From NCBI RefSeq assembly GCF_012911865.1, contig NZ_JAAXYH010000010.1, forward strand, positions 1-64,000: a stretch of DNA of 64,000 bases. The letters are read 5' to 3'. This document shows, one piece after another, positions 9,432-18,582 of the stretch (position 1 is the first letter of the stretch; every line of letters begins with the position of its first letter). The DNA is from Shewanella salipaludis (GTDB taxonomy: Bacteria; Pseudomonadota; Gammaproteobacteria; Enterobacterales; Shewanellaceae). Made by a program: the position numbers and the translations under genes. Under the pieces are notes generated by a model. That model had not been told where the DNA came from. It saw only the letters and a list, made by a program, of their open reading frames with translations, and made no database searches.

Positions 9432-9911
9432 TCATGCTGCACAGTCCAGCCTATGGGTCATCACCAGCCTGGGCTCACCTTCACCGAAGTAATCGGCTTC
9501 GAAACCTGTTTCAACAAAACCCAGCCTGAGGTACAGATGCACCGCCGGATTGGCGGGATCCACTGTCAGCAGGATCTGGGTCGCGCCGGCGGGCACGGCC
9601 TGGAGCAGCGCCCGCACCAGGGCGGCGCCTATGCCTCGGCCGCGCATTTCCGGGCTGACGGCCACAGACAAGATCCACAACTGCCCCTGCCGCTCGGACG
9701 TCACGGCCAACAGATAACCCAACAGCCGTTGCTCGGCATCCAAGGCCACCAACAAGCCCGCAGGCCAGCAATCCAGTGATTGGCGAAAGAAAAAATCCGG
9801 GTAGCAGTGCTCGCCAAATACGACGCATTCGAGCCGATAGATCTGCGCCAATTCATCCCGGGTGGCGGGACGCACGCAAACGCACGGGGATGAGAGTATG
9901 ACCGCCGACAA
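9432..9911 (-). CDS. GNAT family N-acetyltransferase (RimI-like)
   Basis: 159 aa. The acetyl-CoA binding motif A is VSPEMRGRGIGAAL, with the RxxGxG/A pattern, and a GNAT-type ILLTVDPANPAVHLYLRLGF follows (asparagine and tyrosine placement as in RimI-like enzymes). Substrate unknown. The start is TTG at 9911, preceded by GGGGAG that lies within the end of cysQ; the ORF begins 2 nt after the cysQ stop, so it is the second gene of a cysQ-GNAT operon. No ATG gives a full-length domain. Confidence 0.85.
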   Translation of the reverse strand: MSAVILSSPCVCVRPATRDELAQIYRLECVVFGEHCYPDFFFRQSLDCWPAGLLVALDAEQRLLGYLLAVTSERQGQLWILSVAVSPEMRGRGIGAALVRALLQAVPAGATQILLTVDPANPAVHLYLRLGFVETGFEADYFGEGEPRLVMTHRLDCAA

Positions 9912-9913
9912 AA

Positions 9914-10726
9914 TTACTCCCCTCTCAGTATCTTATCCCACTCCAGGTTCGGCGCGCCGACCACTATGAAGTTGGGATTTTCCAGGGTTTCACGCTCGTT
10001 GTAGGTCAGGGGCTGGAGCTCGATATCCATCAATTGCCCCCCCGCCTCTTCGACTATGATCTGCGCCGCGCCCGTATCCCACTCCCCGGTCGGACCTATC
10101 CGCACATAACAATCGGCGCGGCCTTCGGCCACCAGGCAACTCTTGAGTGCGGCACCGCCCATGACCACCAGCTCACAATATTTCGGCTGGTTGAATAACT
10201 TGAGCACAGACTGAGGGTCCTGCCGACGGCTGACGGCGAGTCTCAGAGACGCCTCTTCCCCTGTGGCTATCTGCCGACTGCTGATGCGCACTTCCTGCTT
10301 ATCCATGCGCTTATAGGCTCCCAGGCCCGCAATCGCATAGTAGCAAACCTGAGTCATGGGCACATAGACTACCCCGGCAACGGGTCTGTTATGTTCGACT
10401 AGGGCGATGATCACCGAGAAGTCGCCGCTGCCGGCAATAAACTCTCCCGTGCCGTCGAGCGGATCCACCAGCCAATAACGTTTCCAGGTGGCACGCTCAT
10501 CCAGGGGGATATCGGCCGCTTCCTCGGACAGCACCGGGATGTCCGGCGTCAATGCCGACAGGCCGCGATAGATGATGTCATGGGCGGCGAGATCGGCCGA
10601 GGTCACGGGGGTATTGTCGGCCTTGATTTCCCGCTCGAAACTGCCCTCCAGGTAAATATCACGAATGCGCTGACCGGCTTCGGTCGCTATATCTATGACT
10701 CGGTCGATTATATCTTCTGGCTTCAT
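9914..10726 (-). CDS. cysQ: 3'(2'),5'-bisphosphate nucleotidase CysQ
   Basis: 270 aa inositol-monophosphatase-fold enzyme. It removes the 3' phosphate from PAP, the by-product of sulfate assimilation and acyl-carrier-protein loading. Metal-binding motifs are seen: EEAADIP, WLVDPLDGTGEFI (DPLDGT) and GEWDTGAAQIIVEEAGG (WDxxAA). It sits between nudE and the GNAT gene; the pairing of a nucleotide phosphatase with a Nudix hydrolase is common in Shewanella and Vibrio. Confidence 0.93.
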   Translation of the reverse strand: MKPEDIIDRVIDIATEAGQRIRDIYLEGSFEREIKADNTPVTSADLAAHDIIYRGLSALTPDIPVLSEEAADIPLDERATWKRYWLVDPLDGTGEFIAGSGDFSVIIALVEHNRPVAGVVYVPMTQVCYYAIAGLGAYKRMDKQEVRISSRQIATGEEASLRLAVSRRQDPQSVLKLFNQPKYCELVVMGGAALKSCLVAEGRADCYVRIGPTGEWDTGAAQIIVEEAGGQLMDIELQPLTYNERETLENPNFIVVGAPNLEWDKILRGE

Positions 10727-10796
10727 AACAACTCCAATCGCTGTACCGCTAACGCAGCTCCGGACGGTATCCCTCAGGACGCCAGAGAGTAAGGCA

Positions 10797-11348
10797 TTAC
10801 TTAAGTTCTAGATGTTTCTGCGCTAAAAACAACGCACTGACGCTCCTGGATTCGGAGAAATCCACCTCATCGAGCAGGGTTCGCCATTCGGACAGAGACC
10901 AGGGCACCACTTCTATGGGTTCGGGTTCATCGCCCTCGAGACGGCTCTCGTAGAGGTCCTCGGCGAGAAAGATCTGCATCTTGCTGGCAAAATACCCGGG
11001 GGCCAGGCTCAACTCCTTCAGCAGGGTCAGGCTGCGGGCGCCGAAACCTATTTCTTCCTGCAGTTCGCGATTGGCGGCATCACTGGGTAACTCGCCCGGA
11101 TCTATCAGGCCCTTGGGGAAACCCAGCTCATAATTATGGGTTCCGGCGGCGTATTCCCGGGCCAGCAACAACTGCCCCTCATGCACGGGCACTATCATCA
11201 CGGCACCACGGCCGCCGCCCTTCATCCGCTCGTAATAGCGTTCGACGTCATTGGAGAATCTGAGGTGAACCTGCTCTATCTGAAACAACCGGCTCTTGGC
11301 GACGATTTCTGTATGCAAGATTTCCGGCTTTTTCTGCCGCTGTGCCAT
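10797..11348 (-). CDS. nudE: ADP-compound hydrolase NudE (Nudix)
   Basis: 183 aa. The Nudix box is complete (GLIDPGELPSDAANREL then QEEIGFGA), with the REUxEExGU glutamates that bind metal. The N-terminal sheet (ILHTEIVAKSRLFQIEQVHL) is typical of NudE, which hydrolyses NADH, ADP-ribose and Ap3A-type compounds. It leads a minus-strand set with cysQ 70 nt downstream. Confidence 0.93.
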   Translation of the reverse strand: MAQRQKKPEILHTEIVAKSRLFQIEQVHLRFSNDVERYYERMKGGGRGAVMIVPVHEGQLLLAREYAAGTHNYELGFPKGLIDPGELPSDAANRELQEEIGFGARSLTLLKELSLAPGYFASKMQIFLAEDLYESRLEGDEPEPIEVVPWSLSEWRTLLDEVDFSESRSVSALFLAQKHLELK

Positions 11349-11531
11349 AACAGCCCCTGATAAGATGAGGATAAGTGAGTGTTGATAAGTGACAATCTTA
11401 CTACCCTGTTGTTAATCTACAACCTGAATTTACAAGTTTCAGCCCTGTGACGCCAGCCGTGCCACTCGGTCACTTTAACCCGCTTGGGCATCTTGCTTCC
11501 CCCTCCGTGCCTGAGCCGGCGCCTCAGGCAT

Positions 11532-11558
11532 AAAAAAAGCGCATCGCTGCGCTTTTTT
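11532..11558. terminator. Bidirectional terminator after gspN
   Basis: AAAAAAGCGCA (11533-11543) pairs exactly with TGCGCTTTTTT (11548-11558). On the minus strand it comes 13 nt after gspN and ends the gsp operon. The two-sided A and T runs mean it could also work on the plus strand, although no plus-strand gene enters it. The roughly 180 nt to the right edge of nudE hold the nudE promoter region. Confidence 0.9.
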
Positions 11559-11570
11559 CTGTGATGCGGC

Positions 11571-12332
11571 TCATAAGCCGGGAATGCGTCCCGAATACTT
11601 GATGGGGTAATAGCCCTGACTGTCCTTGGTGCCCAAGAAGGCCAGCGACTGCTTGAGATCTTCCGGCTGCGCCGCCGTTTCCCTCACCTTGGCCGTGACT
11701 CTGACCATCTTATTCTCATCCAGCTGTATGACCCCGGCGACCCCAAGTTGGTTATGGGCTTCATCCAGCGTCAGCTGTACCTTGCCATCGACACAACCCA
11801 GGCCGACTTCGATATCGCCCAATGGATACTCGCCGAACTGATTGTTGACCTGGGTCCGATTGAGGAACACTTTGCCTTTCAAGGCCTCACACCAGGGCTG
11901 TCCCTGGACCAGGGTCTCGACAAAGAGACTCAGCTCGCCACTCACCTGGGTCTGAAAGGGCAATTTGGCCCGGCCAAGAATGAAGCTATCCGGCGCCTCG
12001 AACCTCAGGTCAGTGGCGCTTAGCCCAGCCATGGACCAGGTGAGCAAACCCTTGCCCGTGACTGGGCTAGTTCTGTCGCCCAGCTGGACCTCGGCGCTGA
12101 GCTTGCCGAGCAACAGGCTCCAGGGGCTCAATTCCCAGCTGAGGCGTTCCAGCCTGCGCTGCGGCAGACTCAGGCTCTCGATACGGCCGGACCAGATACT
12201 GCCGGTCACGCCGGAAACGCCGACATTCGCGGGCAAGGGCGCCAGCGACAGGGCCAAATGAGCCGGGAAGAGAGCCAACATAAATACCCAGTAAATCAGC
12301 ACGGCCAATATTATTTTTTTCAGTAAACTCAC
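11571..12332 (-). CDS. gspN: Type II secretion protein GspN
   Basis: 253 aa. One N-terminal membrane segment (about residues 5-25, ILAVLIYWVFMLALFPAHLA) followed by a periplasmic domain with the WELSPWSLLLG block seen in GspN/PilP-region homologues. GspN is an accessory component not present in every T2SS. Last gene of the operon, 14 nt after gspM and immediately before the terminator. Confidence 0.9.
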   Translation of the reverse strand: MSLLKKIILAVLIYWVFMLALFPAHLALSLAPLPANVGVSGVTGSIWSGRIESLSLPQRRLERLSWELSPWSLLLGKLSAEVQLGDRTSPVTGKGLLTWSMAGLSATDLRFEAPDSFILGRAKLPFQTQVSGELSLFVETLVQGQPWCEALKGKVFLNRTQVNNQFGEYPLGDIEVGLGCVDGKVQLTLDEAHNQLGVAGVIQLDENKMVRVTAKVRETAAQPEDLKQSLAFLGTKDSQGYYPIKYSGRIPGL

Positions 12333-12346
12333 AGCAACTTCCTAAC

Positions 12347-12823
12347 TTATAACGACAACTGGATACGCCTGACTTTGACATACCCCTGGGTATCTGCCTC
12401 GGCCAAGTCCACACTCTCGAGCGACAACCCTTGCTGCTGCACCAATTCATTCAAATAACCCAGCAAGGCGTCGAAGGGCACGTCATCCATCCATACCTGG
12501 ATCTTGTCCCCCTGGGGCTGCATGCGGGTGATCTCCAAGCCAAACTTGCCGGCGGCCTGATTCACCAGGGTGCTCAGGCTGCCTGTTGCCGCAACCTTGC
12601 CGCCGGACTGTTTCAGGCCGGCAATTTTATTGGCCGTCTGCTTCACGTAATCGAGTGTCTGCTGTTGTGCCTTGAGATTCGCCAGCGCATCTGCCTCGGC
12701 GTTGACTATCGGGGTCCAGATCCCCCAGTAGAAGACAGCTATCAGCAGGAAGACTCCGCCGAAACCGAGCAGTTGCTGCTCACGGGAGGCCAAGCCTTCC
12801 CACCAGATGCGTAACTCAGTCAT
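12347..12823 (-). CDS. gspM: Type II secretion protein GspM
   Basis: 158 aa. A short cytoplasmic start (MTELRIWWEGLASREQQ) with the conserved RE motif leads into one TM helix (about residues 18-34) and a small ferredoxin-like periplasmic domain. GspM pairs with GspL in the inner-membrane platform. It begins 1 nt after gspL ends. Confidence 0.93.
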   Translation of the reverse strand: MTELRIWWEGLASREQQLLGFGGVFLLIAVFYWGIWTPIVNAEADALANLKAQQQTLDYVKQTANKIAGLKQSGGKVAATGSLSTLVNQAAGKFGLEITRMQPQGDKIQVWMDDVPFDALLGYLNELVQQQGLSLESVDLAEADTQGYVKVRRIQLSL

Positions 12824-12824
12824 C

Positions 12825-14009
12825 TTACTTGCTCCTCAGGGTCAGGGTACTGGTCACCTGATCTTCGCTGCTGTTCATGGCTCCCGCCTCCAGTTGGAAA
12901 CGTCGGCCGACCAGCTCTTTGAATTTCTCTATCTGGGCATAAGTCTTGGCCGTCACCTGCATACGCATCTCGTTGCGGGCGGCATCGAATCTCAAGGAGT
13001 TGGGCTTGAGTTCGGGCACTTGCTTGAAGGCAGTCTCCAGGCCCTGGAGCATGGTGAAGAACTCGGCACCATTGCCGGCGCCCTGCAGGCTGCGCAACTG
13101 GGAGTCGAGCAGGGAACGCATGAGCTCCGCACGGCCATTTGGCACCAGTTGATGAAAGATAGCCTCGCTCTGTGCCTTCAACTCGGCGGCCTGGCCATTG
13201 GCCTGGTACAGGTTGAGGCCCTTGTTGACCAGCGCCAACACCAGGGCCAGCGCCAACACGATAGCGGCATTTTTCCATATCAGCAGCTGTTTGCTGTATT
13301 CACGCTTGGGCGCATAGAGGCCGCTAAGCAGGTTTATCGGCGCCTGGAGTATTCCCTTGGCCAACACTAGCATGGGCAACTCCAACGGCTGAGGTTGCAC
13401 CTGGGTGCCCTCGAGCGTCATCTCGCTGTAGCCCGCCACAGTCACCGGCTCATCGACGGGTAACAATTTTGGCAGGACCACAGGCAGCCAGCTTGTCGGC
13501 ACACTCTGCCCGGCCCCAGGCCCCATGCGTAACAGGCAGTCGTCACCGAAGCGCATCGCGGCCCAGCGACACTGCTCCAAGGGCAACGCCAGGCAATCTG
13601 GCACCAGACGTTTCACCTTGAGCCCGGCCTCCGCCAGCCAGGATAGCCAGGACTGCATCTGCTGATGGGCGACCGCAACCACACTCAGGTCGCCGCCACT
13701 GCGCGGGCCGACAACGAAATGCATGTTGTCCACATCGTCCGCCAATGTCTCTTCCAGCATGAAGGGCAAGGCGCGCAGCGCCTGACGCTGGCCCTTCTCC
13801 GGCAGAGAAACCTGAGTGAGTGTCATGGCCGAGGCAGGCACCAGGACATCCACGGGACGGTTGCCCGCGCGCTCGGCCAGGCTCGACAAGGCATTGGCAT
13901 CGGCCAATTCACCCGAAGCAATGATTTCCTGTTCCAGCTCAGACCAGACCAGCCAGGAGCATGCTTGCTCCGCGGTTCTGCCTAAACGGATAAATAGCCT
14001 TTCAGTCAC
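12825..14009 (-). CDS. gspL: Type II secretion protein GspL
   Basis: 394 aa. A cytoplasmic actin-like domain (about residues 1-235) that contacts GspE, one TM helix near residues 247-265 (AAIVLALALVLALV) and a periplasmic ferredoxin-like domain that meets GspM. Length and layout are standard. Between gspK and gspM; separated from gspK by about 51 nt. Confidence 0.94.
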   Translation of the reverse strand: MTERLFIRLGRTAEQACSWLVWSELEQEIIASGELADANALSSLAERAGNRPVDVLVPASAMTLTQVSLPEKGQRQALRALPFMLEETLADDVDNMHFVVGPRSGGDLSVVAVAHQQMQSWLSWLAEAGLKVKRLVPDCLALPLEQCRWAAMRFGDDCLLRMGPGAGQSVPTSWLPVVLPKLLPVDEPVTVAGYSEMTLEGTQVQPQPLELPMLVLAKGILQAPINLLSGLYAPKREYSKQLLIWKNAAIVLALALVLALVNKGLNLYQANGQAAELKAQSEAIFHQLVPNGRAELMRSLLDSQLRSLQGAGNGAEFFTMLQGLETAFKQVPELKPNSLRFDAARNEMRMQVTAKTYAQIEKFKELVGRRFQLEAGAMNSSEDQVTSTLTLRSK

Positions 14010-14060
14010 TGTATTTCTCCACCAAACTCGGGCGTCATCGCTTACCGAGCTCGTCTGCTA

Positions 14061-15065
14061 TTATTTTTGTCCGCCAAACTGACGGGTGATGACCTGCATC
14101 TGGTTGCCCTTACCGCGTTTGAGCACGCTTTCCATCCTGAAGACAGCCTCATCGACCTTGGCGCCGGCTTGCAGCAGAAAGTACTGGCTGTCGACCACCA
14201 AACTCGACTTCTGCTGTTCATCCAGCTTGAGACCCGACAGGGACGAAGCCTCAAAAAACGCCTCCGCCTTCTCGTAACCGCTGGCGGGGCGCTGATTGAT
14301 GATGCTCTCGGCCTCTCCAACCGAAATCAGATTCTCCAGCATGCCCGCCAATAGGGCGGCCTGCTCGACTTCCAGGGTGTTGACATTCAACAGCTGCCGG
14401 TCGTCACCCGGAATGACGCACACATAGGGCAACAGCTTGAGGTATATGTCTTGGGTAAATCCCAACACAGCCCTGAGTTCACTGCGGTGATTCAGCAGGG
14501 TATTCGCCGCCCTGTAGGGCACATCTCGGGACTCATATTCGGCATCTTCGGCACCGAAGGCCCCGGCAGTGGTGTCCTCGTCTATGTAATCTTTCAGTGT
14601 ATGAGTCAGATGCTCGGCGGCGAAATCATCCATCCCCATGGCGACCAACATGGCCTTAAACTGTCTCGCGGCCAGGGGCAGCTTGGGCAGGCCATTTTCG
14701 ACCTCCTTGCCGGCAACCGACAGGGCGTTGAGGTTGAAGCAGGCGCGCATGTCGCCGATCTTACCGCTAATGACCCCATGCTCGGCCGGAAACTGCACAT
14801 CGGCCAGCGCCCAGTATTGCTGTCTATGCACCACGCCTTCGGCATCGTCCAGATCTTGCTTCAGTACCTTCTTGGCCAACTCCTCGGAAGACATGGCATA
14901 CCAGTAGGCCTGATCGTATTGGGCCAGATTCAGGGTGCGGCGCATGGACAACTGATTGCGACCCGTGATGTTGGTGGCGATGATCGCCACCATGGCCACG
15001 ATCAGCAGTACCACGATCAACGCCACCCCGCGCTGTTTAGCCGCCATGGCGGTCACGGGAAGCAT
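14061..15065 (-). CDS. gspK: Minor pseudopilin GspK
   Basis: 334 aa. The prepilin cleavage region is QRG-VALIVVLLIVAMVAI: like other GspK proteins it has no Glu5, fitting its role at the pseudopilus tip. The large alpha-helical domain after residue 40 is typical. The start ATG at 15065 overlaps the gspJ stop by one base (TGATG), so the genes are coupled. Confidence 0.94.
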   Translation of the reverse strand: MLPVTAMAAKQRGVALIVVLLIVAMVAIIATNITGRNQLSMRRTLNLAQYDQAYWYAMSSEELAKKVLKQDLDDAEGVVHRQQYWALADVQFPAEHGVISGKIGDMRACFNLNALSVAGKEVENGLPKLPLAARQFKAMLVAMGMDDFAAEHLTHTLKDYIDEDTTAGAFGAEDAEYESRDVPYRAANTLLNHRSELRAVLGFTQDIYLKLLPYVCVIPGDDRQLLNVNTLEVEQAALLAGMLENLISVGEAESIINQRPASGYEKAEAFFEASSLSGLKLDEQQKSSLVVDSQYFLLQAGAKVDEAVFRMESVLKRGKGNQMQVITRQFGGQK

Positions 15066-15919
15066 CAGCTACCGCCTCCATCATTCTTGCCTGAGCCCGT
15101 ACCTGAGCCTGAACCATTGTTTGTGCCCGAACCATTGGTGCCAGATCCCTGACCCCTATTGGTGCCCGAACCTGAGCCATTGTTTGTGCCCGAGCCCTGA
15201 CCCGCATTCGAGCCGTTGCCGGAGCCATTATTCTGATCCTCGCTCGCGGTCAAATTCGCGCCTACGGGCAAGAGAAACTTGCGTTGTATCTTACCCAAGC
15301 CTTCGATCTCCACTTCCATGGCGATGGCCTTGGGCAGCTGGGTCGCCTCGACTTTGCGCTCCCACTTATCGTCGATGAAGAAGGAGTACTCGACCGACAC
15401 CACCTTATCCATGAGCAACGTCTTCAGAGGTTCGGCACCCAACTCGGGCTCGGGATAAGGGTAATACCAACGCTCCAGCCTGCCCTCCTGCACCACATAG
15501 GCCACCGACTGCAGGCTGCCCCTGGGCAAAATGCCGTCTGGATTCAACCAGCCGAGGCGATAGAACACCAGGGCCTCGGTCTCTGAACCCAGGATGTCAT
15601 TGCCGCTCTGCAGCACAGTGCTGCCACGTCCGCCCTCCAGCAATCTTGGGGTGCGTGCCACCATTTGTCCCAGGTCCCGCTCCATGGCACCGAATCCCTG
15701 CTGCAAGCCTTTGAGTCTGGCAGAGAAAGCCCTGGTAACTTCGTCGTTGGCCAGCACAGTGCCGAGCACGGCATTGGCCGCCAACCCCAGCATGGCGAAG
15801 ATGGCTATGGCGATCAGCATCTCCAGCAGGGTGAAGCCCGTCTGTGACCGGGAAGGGCTATGCTTGCCGGTTTGAGCCTGGCCGTTAGCCGGCGCCAGGC
15901 TATTCTGTCTTAAGCACAT
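15065..15919 (-). CDS. gspJ: Minor pseudopilin GspJ with Gly/Ser/Asn tail
   Basis: 284 aa, well above the usual near-200 aa. The prepilin site is TG-FTLLEMLIAIAIF, with Glu5. The core matches GspJ to about residue 228. The last 55 residues or so (230-284) are almost only Gly, Ser, Asn, Thr and Gln (NNGSGNGSNAGQGSG and similar units), encoded by short imperfect DNA repeats. The leader ahead of the cleavage site is also long (26 residues from ATG 15919). The start overlaps gspI by 20 nt; a shorter internal start cannot be excluded. Confidence 0.93.
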   Translation of the reverse strand: MCLRQNSLAPANGQAQTGKHSPSRSQTGFTLLEMLIAIAIFAMLGLAANAVLGTVLANDEVTRAFSARLKGLQQGFGAMERDLGQMVARTPRLLEGGRGSTVLQSGNDILGSETEALVFYRLGWLNPDGILPRGSLQSVAYVVQEGRLERWYYPYPEPELGAEPLKTLLMDKVVSVEYSFFIDDKWERKVEATQLPKAIAMEVEIEGLGKIQRKFLLPVGANLTASEDQNNGSGNGSNAGQGSGTNNGSGSGTNRGQGSGTNGSGTNNGSGSGTGSGKNDGGGS

Positions 15920-16286
15920 AACTGCTCACTTGGGCCACGATGCGTTGCAATCTCTCGTCATCGCTGACACTGATACGTATCATGCGAAAATTGTCATCCG
16001 TGGTCTTAACCACTTCCTTGCGCCAGTACCAATCCTTGCCCGCCAGCTCGCTGCGGCCCTCTTTCTTGCCGACATCGGGAAACTTGGGATCCAGTCTGGC
16101 GTCGACCATCTGGTTATCCGCTACCCACTGGGCCAGGGTGCGCTCTTCCAGGATCGGCATGTTGGCCATCTGTTCCCCCAAGCTCTTGGTGATGGAGACG
16201 GCGGCGATGGAAAACACCGCCAGCGCCACTATCACTTCCAGCAAGGTCATGCCTTGCGCCCGGCCCATGCCGCTAATCCTGCTCAT
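15900..16286 (-). CDS. gspI: Minor pseudopilin GspI
   Basis: 128 aa. Prepilin peptidase site QG-MTLLEVIVALAVF with Glu5; the cleavage product begins with Met rather than Phe. GspI nucleates the GspI-J-K tip complex. It overlaps gspH by 14 nt at its start and gspJ by 20 nt at its end, so the three are tightly packed. Confidence 0.94.
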   Translation of the reverse strand: MSRISGMGRAQGMTLLEVIVALAVFSIAAVSITKSLGEQMANMPILEERTLAQWVADNQMVDARLDPKFPDVGKKEGRSELAGKDWYWRKEVVKTTDDNFRMIRISVSDDERLQRIVAQVSSYVLKTE

Positions 16287-16851
16287 TTGGCCTTCCCAGG
16301 GTCAATCGACCCAGCGCGTCGCCCACCACCAGCACTTCGGTCAGCCGGCCCTGGTCGTCCTTCATCCTGAAAGCCAGCTCGAAGGCACTCATCTCGCCGC
16401 TGGGGAACAGCAGCACCTGAGGTTCTGGGTGCAGCTTCTTCTCCTCCGCACTTGCCTCGATCAGCGGCTCGTCGAACCAGGAAGTCTTTTCTTCATCCTC
16501 CTGCACCAGAGGCAAGCCATCGAGCACCAGATCCAGCTCGACACCCGGCTTCATGGTTTTCTCGGCCAACAGCCTGTCCTGTTCCAGCGGTTGCCACTTG
16601 CCTTCGTCGTCATAGACAACAAATTTATAGCTGTCCTTCTCTACCACTATGCCGAGAAACAGGCCGCTCAGTACCGTCTCGTCGAGCACCATCCCGGTGG
16701 CGGCGATAAATTGCTGCGCCGACCGCTCCAGCAGCTGCTTGGGGCCTGAGTTGCCCATGGACATGGTGACGGCAGCCGCCGTCAACCCCATCAGCAGCAC
16801 CACCAGCAGCACTTCCATCAGGGTAAAGCCTGCCTGGCGCGAATTATTCAT
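16273..16851 (-). CDS. gspH: Minor pseudopilin GspH
   Basis: 192 aa. Prepilin site AG-FTLMEVLLVVLLMGL with Glu5, and a beta-rich domain of GspH type. It links the tip complex to the GspG fibre. One nucleotide separates its start from the gspG stop. Confidence 0.93.
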   Translation of the reverse strand: MNNSRQAGFTLMEVLLVVLLMGLTAAAVTMSMGNSGPKQLLERSAQQFIAATGMVLDETVLSGLFLGIVVEKDSYKFVVYDDEGKWQPLEQDRLLAEKTMKPGVELDLVLDGLPLVQEDEEKTSWFDEPLIEASAEEKKLHPEPQVLLFPSGEMSAFELAFRMKDDQGRLTEVLVVGDALGRLTLGRPNEQD

Positions 16852-16852
16852 C

Positions 16853-17287
16853 TTATTGGAAATTCTGCAGATTCCAGTTGCCTATGTCATCTTCGGTGCC
16901 CGGCTGGTTGTCGGGACCGGCACTGAAGATGTCTATCTTGCCGTTCTCGCCCGGGCTCAGCAGCAGATAGTCGTTGCGCCATGGATCCTGTGGCAAACGC
17001 TTCACATAGCCACCTTCGCGGTAATTACGTGGCTCGGGAGAGATGCTTGGCTTCTGCACCAGCGCCTCGAGTCCCTGCTCTGTGCTGGGGTAAATGCCAT
17101 TATCCAACTTATACATGTCGAGCGAATTCTCCAAGGCCACTATGTCAGACACGGCCTTCTGCTGATCAGCCTTGTCTTTGTTGCCCATGAGGTTAGGGAC
17201 GACCATGGAGGCCAGGATCCCCAGGATCACTATCACCACCATGACTTCCAACAGGGTAAAGCCTTTCTGTCTGTTTGCGTTTTGCAT
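16853..17287 (-). CDS. gspG: Major pseudopilin GspG
   Basis: 144 aa, the normal length. Prepilin site KG-FTLLEVMVVIVILGILA with Glu5. The C-terminal loop (FSAGPDNQPGTEDDIGNW) supplies the Asp residues of the calcium site found in GspG. It forms the pseudopilus shaft that pushes exoproteins through GspD. A 68-nt gap to gspF is the widest in the operon. Confidence 0.96.
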   Translation of the reverse strand: MQNANRQKGFTLLEVMVVIVILGILASMVVPNLMGNKDKADQQKAVSDIVALENSLDMYKLDNGIYPSTEQGLEALVQKPSISPEPRNYREGGYVKRLPQDPWRNDYLLLSPGENGKIDIFSAGPDNQPGTEDDIGNWNLQNFQ

Positions 17288-17355
17288 TTACTACTTCCTC
17301 AATAAAAATAATGTCTTACTCAGTTTGCGTGGCGCTTGGGCTGAGGCTTATGGCC

Positions 17356-18579
17356 TCAACCACTGATCAGGTTATTCAGCGCCAATATGGGTTGCAAGAT
17401 AGCCATCACGATAAACAACACCACCGCCGCCATGCTCACCACCAGCATAGGCTCAAACACCCCGAGGGCGATAGTCACATTGGACTCGAACTCTCTGTCC
17501 TGGTTGTCGGCCGCCCGCTCGAGCATCTGCTCCAGCTGACCGCTTTTCTCGCCCGAGGCTATCATGTAGAGCATCATGGCAGGAAATAGCTTGGTATTGG
17601 TCAGTGCAGTTCCCAGGCTGGTCCCCTCCCTGACTCTGGCCGTCGCCTCATCCACAGCGCTTTTGACCCGGACATTCTGCAACACCTCGCTGGCGATACG
17701 CATGCCGTCGAGCAGAGGCACCGAACTTGCCGACAGTATGCTCAGGGTACGGGCGAAGCGCGCCGTGTTCAGCCCTTTACTGACTTTACCTATCACGGGC
17801 ATGTTCAGCAATGCACCGTCATATTTCATCCTGAATGCAGGTTGCAACAGCATGCGTCTGAACAGGGCGAAGAAGATCACCAGGGCCGCCAGCACCAACA
17901 AGCCGTAGGACTGTACGAAGGCGGAGGCGGCGATCAGGAACTGAGTGCTGCCGGGCAGCTCGGCCCCCATGTGCTCGAACTGGCCGACCACCTTGGGCAC
18001 CACGGCCGCCAGCAGTATGGAGATCACCCCTATGGCGACTGTGGTCAGCACTATCGGGTAAATCATCGCCTGGGTCAGCTTGCTCTTGAGCTGTTGGCGC
18101 CGCTCCGTATAGTCGGCGAGCCGGTTAAGCACCACTTCCAGATGACCGGATTTCTCGCCCGAGGCCACCATGGCACGATAGAGATCGTCGAAGATATGCG
18201 GGAATTCCGCCATGGAGTCGGCCAGGTTATAACCTTCGACCACCCGGGAGCGCACCGCCATTATCATGCTGGCGAGGCGATCTTTCTCGCATTGCTGCCC
18301 CACCGCCTTGAGTGATTCTTCGATCGGCAGCCCCGCCGCCACCAGGGTGGCTATCTGGCGGGTGATCAAGGCCAATTCTGCGACGCTGATCCCCCGCTTG
18401 AACAGGCTGAAACCGCCACTCTTGGCCCGCGCTTCCTTCTCGGTCACAGGCTGAATATCCAGGGGCATCAGCCTTTGATCCCTGAGCTGGCTGCGGGCAT
18501 GCCTGGCGGTATCGGCTTCGATCACCCCCTTCTGTTGCTTGCCCTTGGTATCCAAGGCCTTATATTCGAATGCCGGCAT
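17356..18579 (-). CDS. gspF: Type II secretion inner-membrane protein GspF
   Basis: 407 aa, standard. Two repeated cytoplasmic T2SSF domains (about residues 70-195 and 272-395) with membrane segments near 170-190, 222-242 and 375-397. Begins MPAFEYKALDTKGKQQKG, the usual GspF start. It anchors the GspE ATPase to the membrane platform. Three nucleotides separate it from gspE. Confidence 0.95.
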   Translation of the reverse strand: MPAFEYKALDTKGKQQKGVIEADTARHARSQLRDQRLMPLDIQPVTEKEARAKSGGFSLFKRGISVAELALITRQIATLVAAGLPIEESLKAVGQQCEKDRLASMIMAVRSRVVEGYNLADSMAEFPHIFDDLYRAMVASGEKSGHLEVVLNRLADYTERRQQLKSKLTQAMIYPIVLTTVAIGVISILLAAVVPKVVGQFEHMGAELPGSTQFLIAASAFVQSYGLLVLAALVIFFALFRRMLLQPAFRMKYDGALLNMPVIGKVSKGLNTARFARTLSILSASSVPLLDGMRIASEVLQNVRVKSAVDEATARVREGTSLGTALTNTKLFPAMMLYMIASGEKSGQLEQMLERAADNQDREFESNVTIALGVFEPMLVVSMAAVVLFIVMAILQPILALNNLISG

Positions 18580-18582
18580 GGG

